Positions 36,923 to 45,345 of a stretch of 64,000 nt of DNA are shown in pieces. Source of the stretch: an uncultured Lachnospiraceae bacterium (GTDB lineage: Bacteria > Bacillota > Clostridia > Lachnospirales > Lachnospiraceae); assembly GCA_910586555.1 (NCBI GenBank), contig CAJUJY010000003.1, forward strand, positions 1 to 64,000. The letters are read 5' to 3'. A model generated the notes under the pieces. It worked only from the letters and a program-made list of their open reading frames with translations. It ran no database searches and was not told the DNA's origin. The position numbers were made by a program, and so were the translations under genes. Numbering within the stretch: the stretch's first letter is position 1; each line of letters starts with the position of its first letter.

Positions 36923-37034
36923 TGCAGATTATTTTTTTAACACGTCCGTTTCATAAATTTTTAGTTATGTATAAACAAAAGATAATTTATAGTTATCCAT
37001 GGTTTATTTTAAATAAGAGGCCAGAATGTTATGC

Positions 37035-37179
37035 CCTGGCAGTTCCAAAGTAATCCTACAGGCAACCCGCTTCCGCTTGGACGGGTTCACGCAACGGCGC
37101 GTAAAATCTGGAAAGACCAGATTTAAACGCCGGCGGCCCCGTACAGTTGCCTTTTAGGATTACTTTGGAACTTGCCAGG
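37035..37179. repeat. Hairpin module B-II
   Basis: CCTGGCAGTTCCAAAGTAATCC near 37035 pairs with the complementary arm ending at 37179, then GGCAAC/GTTGCC, CGGCG/CGCCG and AATCTGG/CCAGATT. The stems differ from A-II on both sides while loop strings such as CGCTTGGAC and CCGGCGGC are kept. Confidence 0.85.
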
Positions 37180-37260
37180 TAATATACACTTTGGCAGTTT
37201 ATAAAAATAATACAAGCAAGAAAACTTTTAATTCCCAATGAAACGTAGTAACATGCAGAC

Positions 37261-37390
37261 AGTTTTATATATTTTCTGTAAAAGGCACTATAGCGCCACC
37301 AGTGCTTAAATCTGGTATTTTCAAATTTTATGCACTGCTGTGTGCGATATCGTAGTGGGAACGTGCCTGCTACAGAAAATATATAAAACT
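37261..37390. repeat. Hairpin module B-I
   Basis: The same perfect 20-bp closing stem as A-I (37261-37280 with 37371-37390) and a loop that is nearly the same when read on the opposite strand. Confidence 0.85.
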
Positions 37391-37510
37391 TCTGCATGCA
37401 CATATCCTTTAATATATACAAAAAGCCAACACAGGATAACTATAAATTATCTCCTGTTTATACATAATTAAAAACTTATGAAACGGCCGTGATTATATAA
37501 TAAAAAATGT

Positions 37511-37539
37511 TTGACACGCTCTATTACTAGTGTTATAAT
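37511..37539 (+). promoter_or_regulatory. Consensus sigma-A promoter of the LacI/ABC operon
   Basis: TTGACA (37511-37516), 17-bp gap, TATAAT (37534-37539), both perfect, with a TG extension before the -10. The -35 starts 19 bp beyond element B. It implies a leader of about 240 bases. Confidence 0.85.
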
Positions 37540-37550
37540 AATCCATAATT

Positions 37551-37572
37551 TTTCCGTGTGCGCACACGGAAA
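37551..37572 (+). promoter_or_regulatory. Perfect 22-bp palindromic operator
   Basis: TTTCCGTGTG-CG-CACACGGAAA is fully symmetric with a central CG, the form expected for LacI-family operators. It begins about 5 bases after the predicted start site, so binding should block the strong promoter. Autoregulation by the adjacent LacI protein is the simplest reading. Confidence 0.75.
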
Positions 37573-37786
37573 TGTTAAATATCATAATTATAATAATTAT
37601 ATAACCGAATTTTATAAAACTATTATATAATATAACTGCTAATATGTAGCTGCAAATTACTTTTATAAAATATACATATTTTATGGAATATTTACATTAT
37701 TAATTTAAAACTGCATCTGGACTGGATTCTGGATTTGTGCCTGTGGCAAGAAGCCTTTTGGCACTGGAAAGGCATGGTATATTTTT

Positions 37787-38773
37787 ATGACGGTAACTAT
37801 ACGTGAAATAGCCAGTTATTGCAATGTATCAGAGGGTACTGTGGACAGGGCACTTAATAACCGCACTGGCATAAGCAGCAAAACAAAGGAGCGTATACTT
37901 GCTGCTGCAAAGAAGCTGGACTATAAGCCAAATATACTTGCACAGTGTCTTGCAACTGGAAGTACTAAAACTATTGGTGTTGTATGCGGAGGGCTTTCTA
38001 ACCGCTTTTTTGCTTCGCTTATTGAAGCTATTGAAACTAATGCAAGAAATAATGGGTATTTTATAAGCCTTGTACTTTCACATAATTCACCTGTAAAAGA
38101 ACTTGAAGGTATACATTACCTTGCCAGAAGGCAGGCAGATGGCATAATAATTTTCCCTGTAGGATATGGAAAGGCATATGAAGAAGAATTAAAACAGTTA
38201 AATATACCAATAGTAACCTTATATAATAGGATTTCAGAAAATTTTACACATGTGGATACAGACTGCCGTAAAATTATGCGTGAAGCGGTTAAACATATTT
38301 TATTAAAAGGCTATAAAAATATTGTATATATGGATATTAAAAATTATAGTGGCTGCACCAATGAAGATATTAATTTCTTTTCATTAAATGAACGGTGCCA
38401 GGGCTATAAAGAGGGTATGGAACAGGCAGGCCTTAATTGCAGGATTGTAAATAAGTATGATGAAAACCTGCTTATATCCCTGGCATCTGCACCTGTACGT
38501 ACCGCCATATTGTGCCCATATGATGTGCTTGCAATAAAAATAGTTAATTTTTACCGCAAAATTGGTATACAGATTCCTTCACAAATAGGCATTATGGGAT
38601 TTGATAATATAGATATGCTTGAAAATATTACACCACTTATAAGTTCTGTAGATTGCAATACAAAAAAGTTAGGGGAAATTGCATTTTCAATTCTTCTTGA
38701 AAAAATAACTGGTACTTATACAGGCGGGGACGTAACTGTAGGCTATAGTTTTACGGAAGGAGAAAGTTTATAA
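37787..38773 (+). CDS. LacI-family transcriptional regulator
   Basis: This 328-aa repressor has an N-terminal LacI helix-turn-helix (TIREIASYCNVSEGTVDRALNNRTGISSKT, with hinge KLDYKPNILAQCLATG) and a periplasmic-binding-protein-type sensor domain from KTIGVVCGGLSNRFFASLIEAIE onward. The ligand is not evident. It overlaps the first ABC gene (TAATG) and is therefore part of an operon with the exporter pair. A consensus promoter and perfect palindrome lie upstream. The ribosome site is weak (GAAAGG about 15 bases away). A LacI regulator for an exporter-type ABC pair is uncommon, since this family usually controls sugar catabolism. Confidence 0.92.
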   Translation: MTVTIREIASYCNVSEGTVDRALNNRTGISSKTKERILAAAKKLDYKPNILAQCLATGSTKTIGVVCGGLSNRFFASLIEAIETNARNNGYFISLVLSHNSPVKELEGIHYLARRQADGIIIFPVGYGKAYEEELKQLNIPIVTLYNRISENFTHVDTDCRKIMREAVKHILLKGYKNIVYMDIKNYSGCTNEDINFFSLNERCQGYKEGMEQAGLNCRIVNKYDENLLISLASAPVRTAILCPYDVLAIKIVNFYRKIGIQIPSQIGIMGFDNIDMLENITPLISSVDCNTKKLGEIAFSILLEKITGTYTGGDVTVGYSFTEGESL

Positions 38774-40611
38774 TGGAAGTTCTTAAATTTGGTTTACGCT
38801 ACTGGAAAAAATATCTTCCAGCAGCAGTTTTTATACAGCTTTTAAGTTTTATTGCACTAACATGCGATTTGCTTATTCCTATGATATCAGAAATGCTTAT
38901 TGATTATGTTATACGTAGTGACACACCAGACCAGGCAAATATATTTTCATTTATGTTAAGTGGCAGATATGGCAATGTACATACAATGAAGCTGTTATTT
39001 TCCCTGTCTGTACTGCTTATGTTTCTCGTATCTGTACGCCTGGTTATTATATATATTAAAAATGTTGGCAACCAGAAACTAGGCCTTGGGCTTGAAACAG
39101 ACTTACGCATGGCAACATTCCAGAAGCTGTCAGACCTTGACAGTATGACCATTTCTGATTATAACACAGGGGAACTGCTTACAACTATTAATTCAGATAC
39201 CATTATGTTTAAAGACATGTTCTGCCGTATATTGCCAAATATTATTGACAGCATTGCTGTACTTGTTATAAGCATGGTACTTCTTGCCAGGATACATCCA
39301 TGGCTGCTTTTAATACCTGTAATACTTGCACCTGTATTTATTACAGCACTTATGCGCTTCCGCATGCTTGCAAGGACAAATTATAAAACCATAAGGGGAA
39401 ATAATTCCAGAATGAACCTTGCTGTACAGGAAAATATTGAAGCTGTGCGGCTTGTACGCTCATTTACTAATGAAAAAGTAGAAAAAGAAAAATTTGATGT
39501 TGCTAATGAAGAGCTTAAAACCTCCTATATAAACCAGATTAAGCTTTCATCAAAATTTGAAGTAGTATTTGGCATTGTAAAACAAACCGCATATATAGGA
39601 AGCATTGCTGTAAGTGCCATTCTTGTTATAAACGGACAGATAATGGTTGGTTTTCTTGTTGCCTGCACTAATTATATACTTAAAATTATGGATCATATTA
39701 CACAGATAAACAACTCACTTTTCCAGATGCAGCAGCAGCTTGTGTCTGGCCAGAAAATGCGTGCCTTTATGGAAAAGCCTTCACGTATTGAAAATGGTAC
39801 AAAACCAGTTAAAAATACTGAAAAAACGGATATCTCTCTTAAACATGTTTATCTTGAAGCAGATGGCAGCACAATTCTTAAAGATATAAACCTTGAAATA
39901 CCATCTGGTAAAAAAGTCGGGATTGTTGGCGGTACAGGGTGTGGAAAAAGCATGCTTTTAGAATCACTTGTAAGAATACATAATATAACTGGCGGCTCTA
40001 TAACATTAAACGGAACTGAAATAAACGAATATGAATTAAGTGCCCTGCGTGACAGGTTTGCATATGTATTCCAGGATGTATTCCTTTTCTCCAATACAAT
40101 AGATTCAAATATTGCATATAGTGAACCAGATATAGAACATGAACAAATTGTTTCTGCTGCCAGGCATGCACAAGCGCATAGTTTTATACAGAACCTTCCA
40201 GACAGTTATAATACAGTTGTAGGTGAACGTGGTCTTGGCATTTCAGGTGGCCAGAAACAGAGGATTTCTATAGCAAGGGCACTGCTTAAAGATGCACCTG
40301 TGCTTGTACTTGACGATTCAACAAGTGCACTTGATGTACGTACCGAAAAGAAGCTTCTTGCAGATATTAAAGAAAATTACCCTGATAAAACAATACTGAT
40401 ATCTGCACACAGGCTTTCTTCTGTAGTATCATGTGATGAAATACTTTATATGCAGGACGGCATGATAACAGAACGTGGTACATTTGATGAACTTATGGCA
40501 TTAAACGGAAGGTTTGCCAAAGTATACAGGGTACAGGAAGCACAAAACCAGGAAATAATTAACTATAATAATGAAACAGGCGGATTTGCCGCCAGGACAG
40601 GAGGTTATTAA
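38773..40611 (+). CDS. ABC exporter half-transporter with degenerate ATP site
   Basis: This 612-residue protein combines a six-helix exporter domain (residues ~15-320) with an ATPase domain. Walker A is GGTGCGKS, the signature is GISGGQKQR and the H-loop is SAHRLSS. Walker B reads LVLDDSTSALD, where the catalytic Glu is Asp. That is the mark of the non-catalytic-site partner in heterodimeric exporters such as TM287/288 and BmrCD. The next gene, overlapping by one base, encodes the canonical partner. The cargo may be the product of the divergent NRPS-like enzyme, which is inference from position. Confidence 0.92.
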   Translation: MEVLKFGLRYWKKYLPAAVFIQLLSFIALTCDLLIPMISEMLIDYVIRSDTPDQANIFSFMLSGRYGNVHTMKLLFSLSVLLMFLVSVRLVIIYIKNVGNQKLGLGLETDLRMATFQKLSDLDSMTISDYNTGELLTTINSDTIMFKDMFCRILPNIIDSIAVLVISMVLLARIHPWLLLIPVILAPVFITALMRFRMLARTNYKTIRGNNSRMNLAVQENIEAVRLVRSFTNEKVEKEKFDVANEELKTSYINQIKLSSKFEVVFGIVKQTAYIGSIAVSAILVINGQIMVGFLVACTNYILKIMDHITQINNSLFQMQQQLVSGQKMRAFMEKPSRIENGTKPVKNTEKTDISLKHVYLEADGSTILKDINLEIPSGKKVGIVGGTGCGKSMLLESLVRIHNITGGSITLNGTEINEYELSALRDRFAYVFQDVFLFSNTIDSNIAYSEPDIEHEQIVSAARHAQAHSFIQNLPDSYNTVVGERGLGISGGQKQRISIARALLKDAPVLVLDDSTSALDVRTEKKLLADIKENYPDKTILISAHRLSSVVSCDEILYMQDGMITERGTFDELMALNGRFAKVYRVQEAQNQEIINYNNETGGFAARTGGY

Positions 40612-42374
40612 TGGCTAAAAGAAATACTTATTTCCAGGACGAAATTATAACCAAAAAAGTTGATATAAAACAGCTTGGTAAAATTTTACGTTATGTACTG
40701 CCCTATAAAAAAACGGTTGTACTTGTAGCAGCACTAATGCTTATATCTTCATTTGTATCAATGATTTCACCGCTTCTTCTTAAAAAAATTATTAATGAAG
40801 TAGTAGCCAATAAAGACTACAGGGAACTTGCCTTTATAATAGCAGGCATGTCTGTGCTTGCAATTATAGAAATTGGAACAACATTTATACACCAGAGGCA
40901 GACTGGCATAATGGGACATAAAGTTATTGCAAATATACGGCAGGATATTTTCTATAAGCTACAGGAACTGCCATTTGATTATTTTGACTCCCGTCCTGAT
41001 GGTAAGATTGTAGTACGTGTTACGGATTATATAAATGACCTTGCTAACTTTTTTACAAATTTTCTTGTAATGCTGCTTGTTTATATTGTTAAAATTATAA
41101 TTGTAACATTTTTTATGCTTTCAATAAGCCCTGCACTTACAGGTGTTGTATTTATAGCGGTATTACCAATGATGGCATGTGTATTCGCGCTCCGTTATTC
41201 AATAAGGAAGATATTTCCAACACACCGGGCAAAAATTTCAAACCGTACTGCTTTCCTTATTGAATCAATTATGGGTGAAAAAATTATTAAAAGTTATAAC
41301 AGGGAGGAACTTAATACAGAAATTTATAAAGATTTACATTCACAAAGCCTTAATGTATGGTTAAGCATTGTACACCGCAATGAACTTAATACGCCTGTTG
41401 TAGAAATATTCTGGAACTTTGGTGTTATATGCCTTTACGGGCTTGCACTCTCAATGATACTTGGAGGGAACAGTTCAATGGATGCAGGGACAGTAGTTGT
41501 ATTTACAAGCTATATGGGACTTTTTTCAGGCCCGCTTACACAAATTGCATTTATAATACAGCAGCTTGCACAGGTAAGCTCCAATCTTGAACAGGTATTT
41601 GACACCATTGATTCACCTTTAGAAATTGAAAATGCTGCTGGTGCCATTCCAATTAAAAATATTAAAGGCCAGGTTGACTTTAACCATGTAACATTTTCAT
41701 ATGATGAAGATGAACCTGTATTAAAAGACTTTGACCTGCATGTAACACCTGGAAAAACTATAGCGCTTGTTGGTCCTACTGGTGCTGGAAAAACTACAGT
41801 AATAAACCTTCTTACGCGTTTTTATGATGTAGATAGCGGAAGTGTAGAAATAGATGGTAAAGATGTAAGAAATATAAACCTCCATTCACTCCGCAAGGAA
41901 GTCGGCGTGCTTATGCAGGATCCATTCCTGTTTAAAGGTACAATACTTGAAAATATACGTTACGGACGTCCTGATGCTACAGATGAAGAATGTATGGAAG
42001 CTGCAAGGATTATACACGCTGAAGAACGCATATTACAATTTAGTGATGGCTATAACCATGAAGTTGAAGAGCGTGGCCAGGGGCTTTCAGCCGGCGAAAA
42101 GCAGCTTATAAGCTTTGCAAGGATTATACTTAAAAACCCATCTATAATAATTCTTGATGAGGCAACAAGTTCTATAGATACAGAAACAGAACAGCTTATA
42201 AAACAGGCATTTGATGTTATAATAAAAGGCAAAACCGCATTTATGGTTGCACACAGGCTTTCAACAATACGTAATGCAGACCAGATACTTTACATAGCAG
42301 GCCAGGGCATAGCAGAACAAGGGACACATGAAGAACTTATGGAGCTGAAGGGGCTTTACTACCAGCTTAATTAA
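40611..42374 (+). CDS. ABC exporter half-transporter, catalytic partner
   Basis: This 587-aa membrane-ATPase fusion partners the preceding gene. Six helices occupy about residues 30-320. The ATPase has Walker A VGPTGAGKTT, signature LSAGEKQ, Walker B IIILDEATSSID with the catalytic Glu present, and H-loop VAHRLST. Together the two make an asymmetric heterodimer with one active ATP site. A perfect bidirectional terminator follows 30 bp after the stop. Confidence 0.94.
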   Translation: MAKRNTYFQDEIITKKVDIKQLGKILRYVLPYKKTVVLVAALMLISSFVSMISPLLLKKIINEVVANKDYRELAFIIAGMSVLAIIEIGTTFIHQRQTGIMGHKVIANIRQDIFYKLQELPFDYFDSRPDGKIVVRVTDYINDLANFFTNFLVMLLVYIVKIIIVTFFMLSISPALTGVVFIAVLPMMACVFALRYSIRKIFPTHRAKISNRTAFLIESIMGEKIIKSYNREELNTEIYKDLHSQSLNVWLSIVHRNELNTPVVEIFWNFGVICLYGLALSMILGGNSSMDAGTVVVFTSYMGLFSGPLTQIAFIIQQLAQVSSNLEQVFDTIDSPLEIENAAGAIPIKNIKGQVDFNHVTFSYDEDEPVLKDFDLHVTPGKTIALVGPTGAGKTTVINLLTRFYDVDSGSVEIDGKDVRNINLHSLRKEVGVLMQDPFLFKGTILENIRYGRPDATDEECMEAARIIHAEERILQFSDGYNHEVEERGQGLSAGEKQLISFARIILKNPSIIILDEATSSIDTETEQLIKQAFDVIIKGKTAFMVAHRLSTIRNADQILYIAGQGIAEQGTHEELMELKGLYYQLN

Positions 42375-42405
42375 CATTTAGTTTTATTATTATATTAATG
42401 CTAAA

Positions 42406-42431
42406 CTGCCACCAGAAAAAACTGGTGGCAG
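42406..42431. terminator. Bidirectional terminator between ABC operon and NSS gene
   Basis: CTGCCACCAG (42406-42415) and CTGGTGGCAG (42422-42431) form a perfect 10-bp stem with an A6 loop, followed by T-rich sequence on the plus strand. Confidence 0.85.
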
Positions 42432-42441
42432 CTTTTATTTA

Positions 42442-43842
42442 TTATATCCAGCTTATAACCCCTGCGGATTTTAAAAGAAGTATTATAAGAAGTATTGGTG
42501 CTATTACTTTAATCATTGGTATATAAAGCCATTTCCTGCCAAACCTGCACCCGCTTTTTTCTACTTCGTCTATTATTGTCTTTGGTTTTGCAATCCATCC
42601 TATAAGTATACATGTGCCTATTGCAACAACAGGCATAAGAAGGTTATTGCTTATATAATCCATAATATCAAGTATCTGTGCCACTGCCCCATTAGGAAGC
42701 GTAACTTCAAAGTACATAATGTTATACCCAAGGCATACTATAATACCTGCCACTAATGCTATTAAAGCTTCAATACATGATGCCTTAGTCCTTGAAATAT
42801 GGAACTGGTCCATAAAGCTTGAAACTACAGCTTCCATAACTGACATTGCACTTGTTACTGCTGCAAAAAGTACCATTGCAAAGAAAAGACAGCCTGTTAT
42901 ATTACCTATTTTGCCCATTGCAGCAAATACTTTTGGAAGTGATACAAACATAAGGCTTGGCCCTGATGCCTGCATGCCTTCTGTACCCATAAATGTAAAT
43001 ACTGCTGGTATAATCATTACACCTGCAAGAAACGCTACTGCTGTATCAAATATTTCAATCTGGTTAATTGATTTTGTAAGGTTTGCATCATCTTTTACAT
43101 ATGAACCATATGCAACCATAATTCCCATAGCAACGCTAAGGCTGAAAAAAAGCTGCCCCATTGCATCTACAAGTACAGAGAAAAAGCCTTTGACAGTCAG
43201 GCCGCTAAAGTCTGGCACTACATATATTTTAAAACCTTCAAGCCCCGTCCTTGTGACACCATCAGCGCCAGTATGGCTTATAGTAAGTGAAAAAATTGCA
43301 ATAATTATAACAAGAAGGAGAAGTATTGGCATAATTATCTGTGATGAAGCCTCTATACCTTTATTAACACCACGGAATATAATAAATGCAACTGCAAATA
43401 AAAATATAAACATCATTATTACAGGTTCTATATCACTTGTTATAAAACCTGTAAAATAACCATCCTCTGCCGCAGCCATTCCATTACCTGTAAGATACGC
43501 AATAAAATATTTAAGTACCCATCCTCCGATTGCACAGTAATAAGGCATTATAATAACTGGTACAAGACATGCTATAACACCTAGCGGTTTCCAGCTTTTA
43601 TGTATCTTGCTGTAAGCTGTAAGCGGGCTTTGCTTTGTTTTACGTCCAATGGCAATTTCTGTACTAAGCAGTGTAAAGCCAAATGTAAGTGCCAGTACCA
43701 GGTATATAACTAAAAACAGCCCTCCACCATCTTTAGCTGCAAGGTATGGAAACCTCCATATATTCCCAAGGCCTACAGCACTACCAGCCGCTGCAAGCAC
43801 AAAGCCGATAGTGCCTGAAAATGAATTACGTTCTTTTTTCAT
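42442..43842 (-). CDS. Sodium-dependent NSS-family transporter
   Basis: This 466-residue membrane protein belongs to the neurotransmitter:sodium symporter family. The opening FSGTIGFVLAAAGSAVGLGNIWRFPYLAAKDGGG is the conserved helix-1 sodium/substrate site, with the unwound GSAVGLGNIWRFPY segment intact. About eleven to twelve helices follow. Bacterial members import amino acids. It is transcribed toward the ABC operon. Substrate not assigned. Confidence 0.95.
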   Translation of the reverse strand: MKKERNSFSGTIGFVLAAAGSAVGLGNIWRFPYLAAKDGGGLFLVIYLVLALTFGFTLLSTEIAIGRKTKQSPLTAYSKIHKSWKPLGVIACLVPVIIMPYYCAIGGWVLKYFIAYLTGNGMAAAEDGYFTGFITSDIEPVIMMFIFLFAVAFIIFRGVNKGIEASSQIIMPILLLLVIIIAIFSLTISHTGADGVTRTGLEGFKIYVVPDFSGLTVKGFFSVLVDAMGQLFFSLSVAMGIMVAYGSYVKDDANLTKSINQIEIFDTAVAFLAGVMIIPAVFTFMGTEGMQASGPSLMFVSLPKVFAAMGKIGNITGCLFFAMVLFAAVTSAMSVMEAVVSSFMDQFHISRTKASCIEALIALVAGIIVCLGYNIMYFEVTLPNGAVAQILDIMDYISNNLLMPVVAIGTCILIGWIAKPKTIIDEVEKSGCRFGRKWLYIPMIKVIAPILLIILLLKSAGVISWI

Positions 43843-43928
43843 CTGAAACTCCCTTTCTCTTTTTTAAAATAATAGAATTATTATAACCTATAGGGAGTTT
43901 TGTTGCAACTTTTAATTATTCTCTTAAA

Positions 43929-45131
43929 CTATTTGCCAGCAAGATAACTAATAGCGGCCTGCAGCTGGTTATCTATTGTAAATTCCCCATCTTTGCCTGT
44001 AAGTGTTGTTTCATCAAGCTGGACTTCTATATCAGGCTCAAGCCCTGTTTTATGGATATTGCGTCCTTTTGGTGTATAATACCTTGAAGTTGTCATTTTA
44101 AGTGCAGTCCCGTCTTCCATGCCAAATATAGTCTGCACAATGCCCTTTCCAAATGTCTTTGTGCCAACCAGCTTTGCCACGCCATTATCCTGTAATGCAC
44201 CAGAAAAAACTTCAGATGCACTTGCAGAATTTCCATTTACAAGAACTGCCATAGGTAATTTTACACATTTGTCATCTTCTGCAAAATATTCGTCTGCAAC
44301 CCCGTTTTTATCCTTTGTATATACTAAAAGCCCCTTAGGAAGCAGCCTGTCAAGCATACCAACAGCAGCAGATAAAAGCCCCCCTCCATTGTCGCGCAAA
44401 TCTATAATTAATGACTTCATTCCTGAATCTTCAAGGGTATCAACTGCATTTTTAAACTGCTTATTTGTAACTTCTTCAAAACCTGTTACTCTTATATAAC
44501 CTGTTTTTCCAGGCAGCAGCCTTGATAAAACCGTATTTTCCTCAACCAGCCTGCGTTCAATCTCAATATCAAGATAATCATTTTCACCTTTGCGCACAAC
44601 CTTTAAAACAACTTTTGTGCCAGCCTTGCCCTTTATTTTGGAAACGGCAGTTGTAAGGTCAGTCCCTGCAATAATTTCACCATCAACAGCATAAATAATA
44701 TCCCCTGCCTTAATGCCAGCCTCTTCTGCCGGGCTTCCTTTAATTGGTTTTACTATAGATATATCCCCTTCCTTTGTCCTTTCAACCTCTGCGCCTATGC
44801 CACAATATGTCCCACTTGATTTTTCAGTAATACCTTTGTATTCATCTGCTGTATAATACGCAGCATAATCATCACCCAGGCCATTAAATATGCCTTTATA
44901 TATGGAATCTGCCATTTTTTGGCTATCTATTTCATCAAGATAATATTTATCTATATATGTCCCTATAACCCTTGCTTTTTTACTTACTTCTTTTTCTAAT
45001 GGACTGCCACTGCCCATAAAAGTAAATTCAATTTTTCCTGTAAATACTAGTACCATTACTAAAAGCATCATAGATGTTATGCCTGTTACAATACCTGTCA
45101 CAAATATTTTTGAAATATTTCTTCTATCCAT
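43929..45131 (-). CDS. S41-family C-terminal processing peptidase
   Basis: This 400-aa protein has one N-terminal membrane anchor (FVTGIVTGITSMMLLVMVLVF), a PDZ domain at about 95-185 (GIGAEVERTKEGDISIVKPIKGSPAEEAGIKAGDIIYAVDG region) and the tail-specific protease fold. The catalytic Ser lies in VNGNSASASEVFSGALQDN and the Lys in TFGKGIVQT. It should act outside the membrane on misfolded or signalling substrates. It lies alone between the NSS gene and the CdaR-like gene. Confidence 0.95.
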   Translation of the reverse strand: MDRRNISKIFVTGIVTGITSMMLLVMVLVFTGKIEFTFMGSGSPLEKEVSKKARVIGTYIDKYYLDEIDSQKMADSIYKGIFNGLGDDYAAYYTADEYKGITEKSSGTYCGIGAEVERTKEGDISIVKPIKGSPAEEAGIKAGDIIYAVDGEIIAGTDLTTAVSKIKGKAGTKVVLKVVRKGENDYLDIEIERRLVEENTVLSRLLPGKTGYIRVTGFEEVTNKQFKNAVDTLEDSGMKSLIIDLRDNGGGLLSAAVGMLDRLLPKGLLVYTKDKNGVADEYFAEDDKCVKLPMAVLVNGNSASASEVFSGALQDNGVAKLVGTKTFGKGIVQTIFGMEDGTALKMTTSRYYTPKGRNIHKTGLEPDIEVQLDETTLTGKDGEFTIDNQLQAAISYLAGK

Positions 45132-45278
45132 TGCCTTTCCTCTTTCCGAATATTATTATAAAGCTGCATACAAAAGTAATTTATGCAGTGGCAGGTACTT
45201 TCATGCAATAAACCAGCCATAAACATAATATATCAAAAAATAGCATATGTAAACAGCCAGGCGGATATCTATAATGCA

Positions 45279-45313
45279 AAACGCAGGCTAAGCAAAAAAC
45301 TTAACCTGCGTTT
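45279..45313. terminator. Bidirectional terminator after the CdaR-like gene
   Basis: AAACGCAGGCTAAG (45279-45292) pairs with CTTAACCTGCGTTT (45300-45313) with one mismatch and is followed by a run of T. Confidence 0.8.
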
Positions 45314-45345
45314 TTTTATATAATGCATATTAAATGATTGGCGTA

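Larger units (their letters stand above)
36941..37491. mobile_element. Element B: long-TIR, paired-hairpin non-coding element
   Basis: This 551-bp element has ~57-bp terminal inverted repeats. The left starts CACGTCCGTTTCATAA and the right, read inward, CACGGCCGTTTCATAA, with about five differences through the 17-bp dyads at 36981-36997 and 37435-37451. Inside are module B-II (37035-37179), a short conserved joint, and module B-I (37261-37390). It is element A in reverse order without the tandem duplication and without the extra ~220 bp. No clear target-site duplication or transposase is visible. Confidence 0.8.

Noticed and set aside
37056..37421. 121-codon open frame on the minus strand
   Set aside because: It spans both hairpin modules of element B; the peptide is Cys- and Tyr-rich without family resemblance, as expected from translated palindromes.
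37540..37786. Riboswitch in the long LacI leader
   Set aside because: Apart from the 22-bp palindrome the leader is AT-rich with no conserved riboswitch core that I can recognise.
42719..43459. 246-codon plus-strand frame
   Set aside because: It is the shadow of the NSS transporter; the translation is low-complexity Ile/Ala/Thr without a family match.
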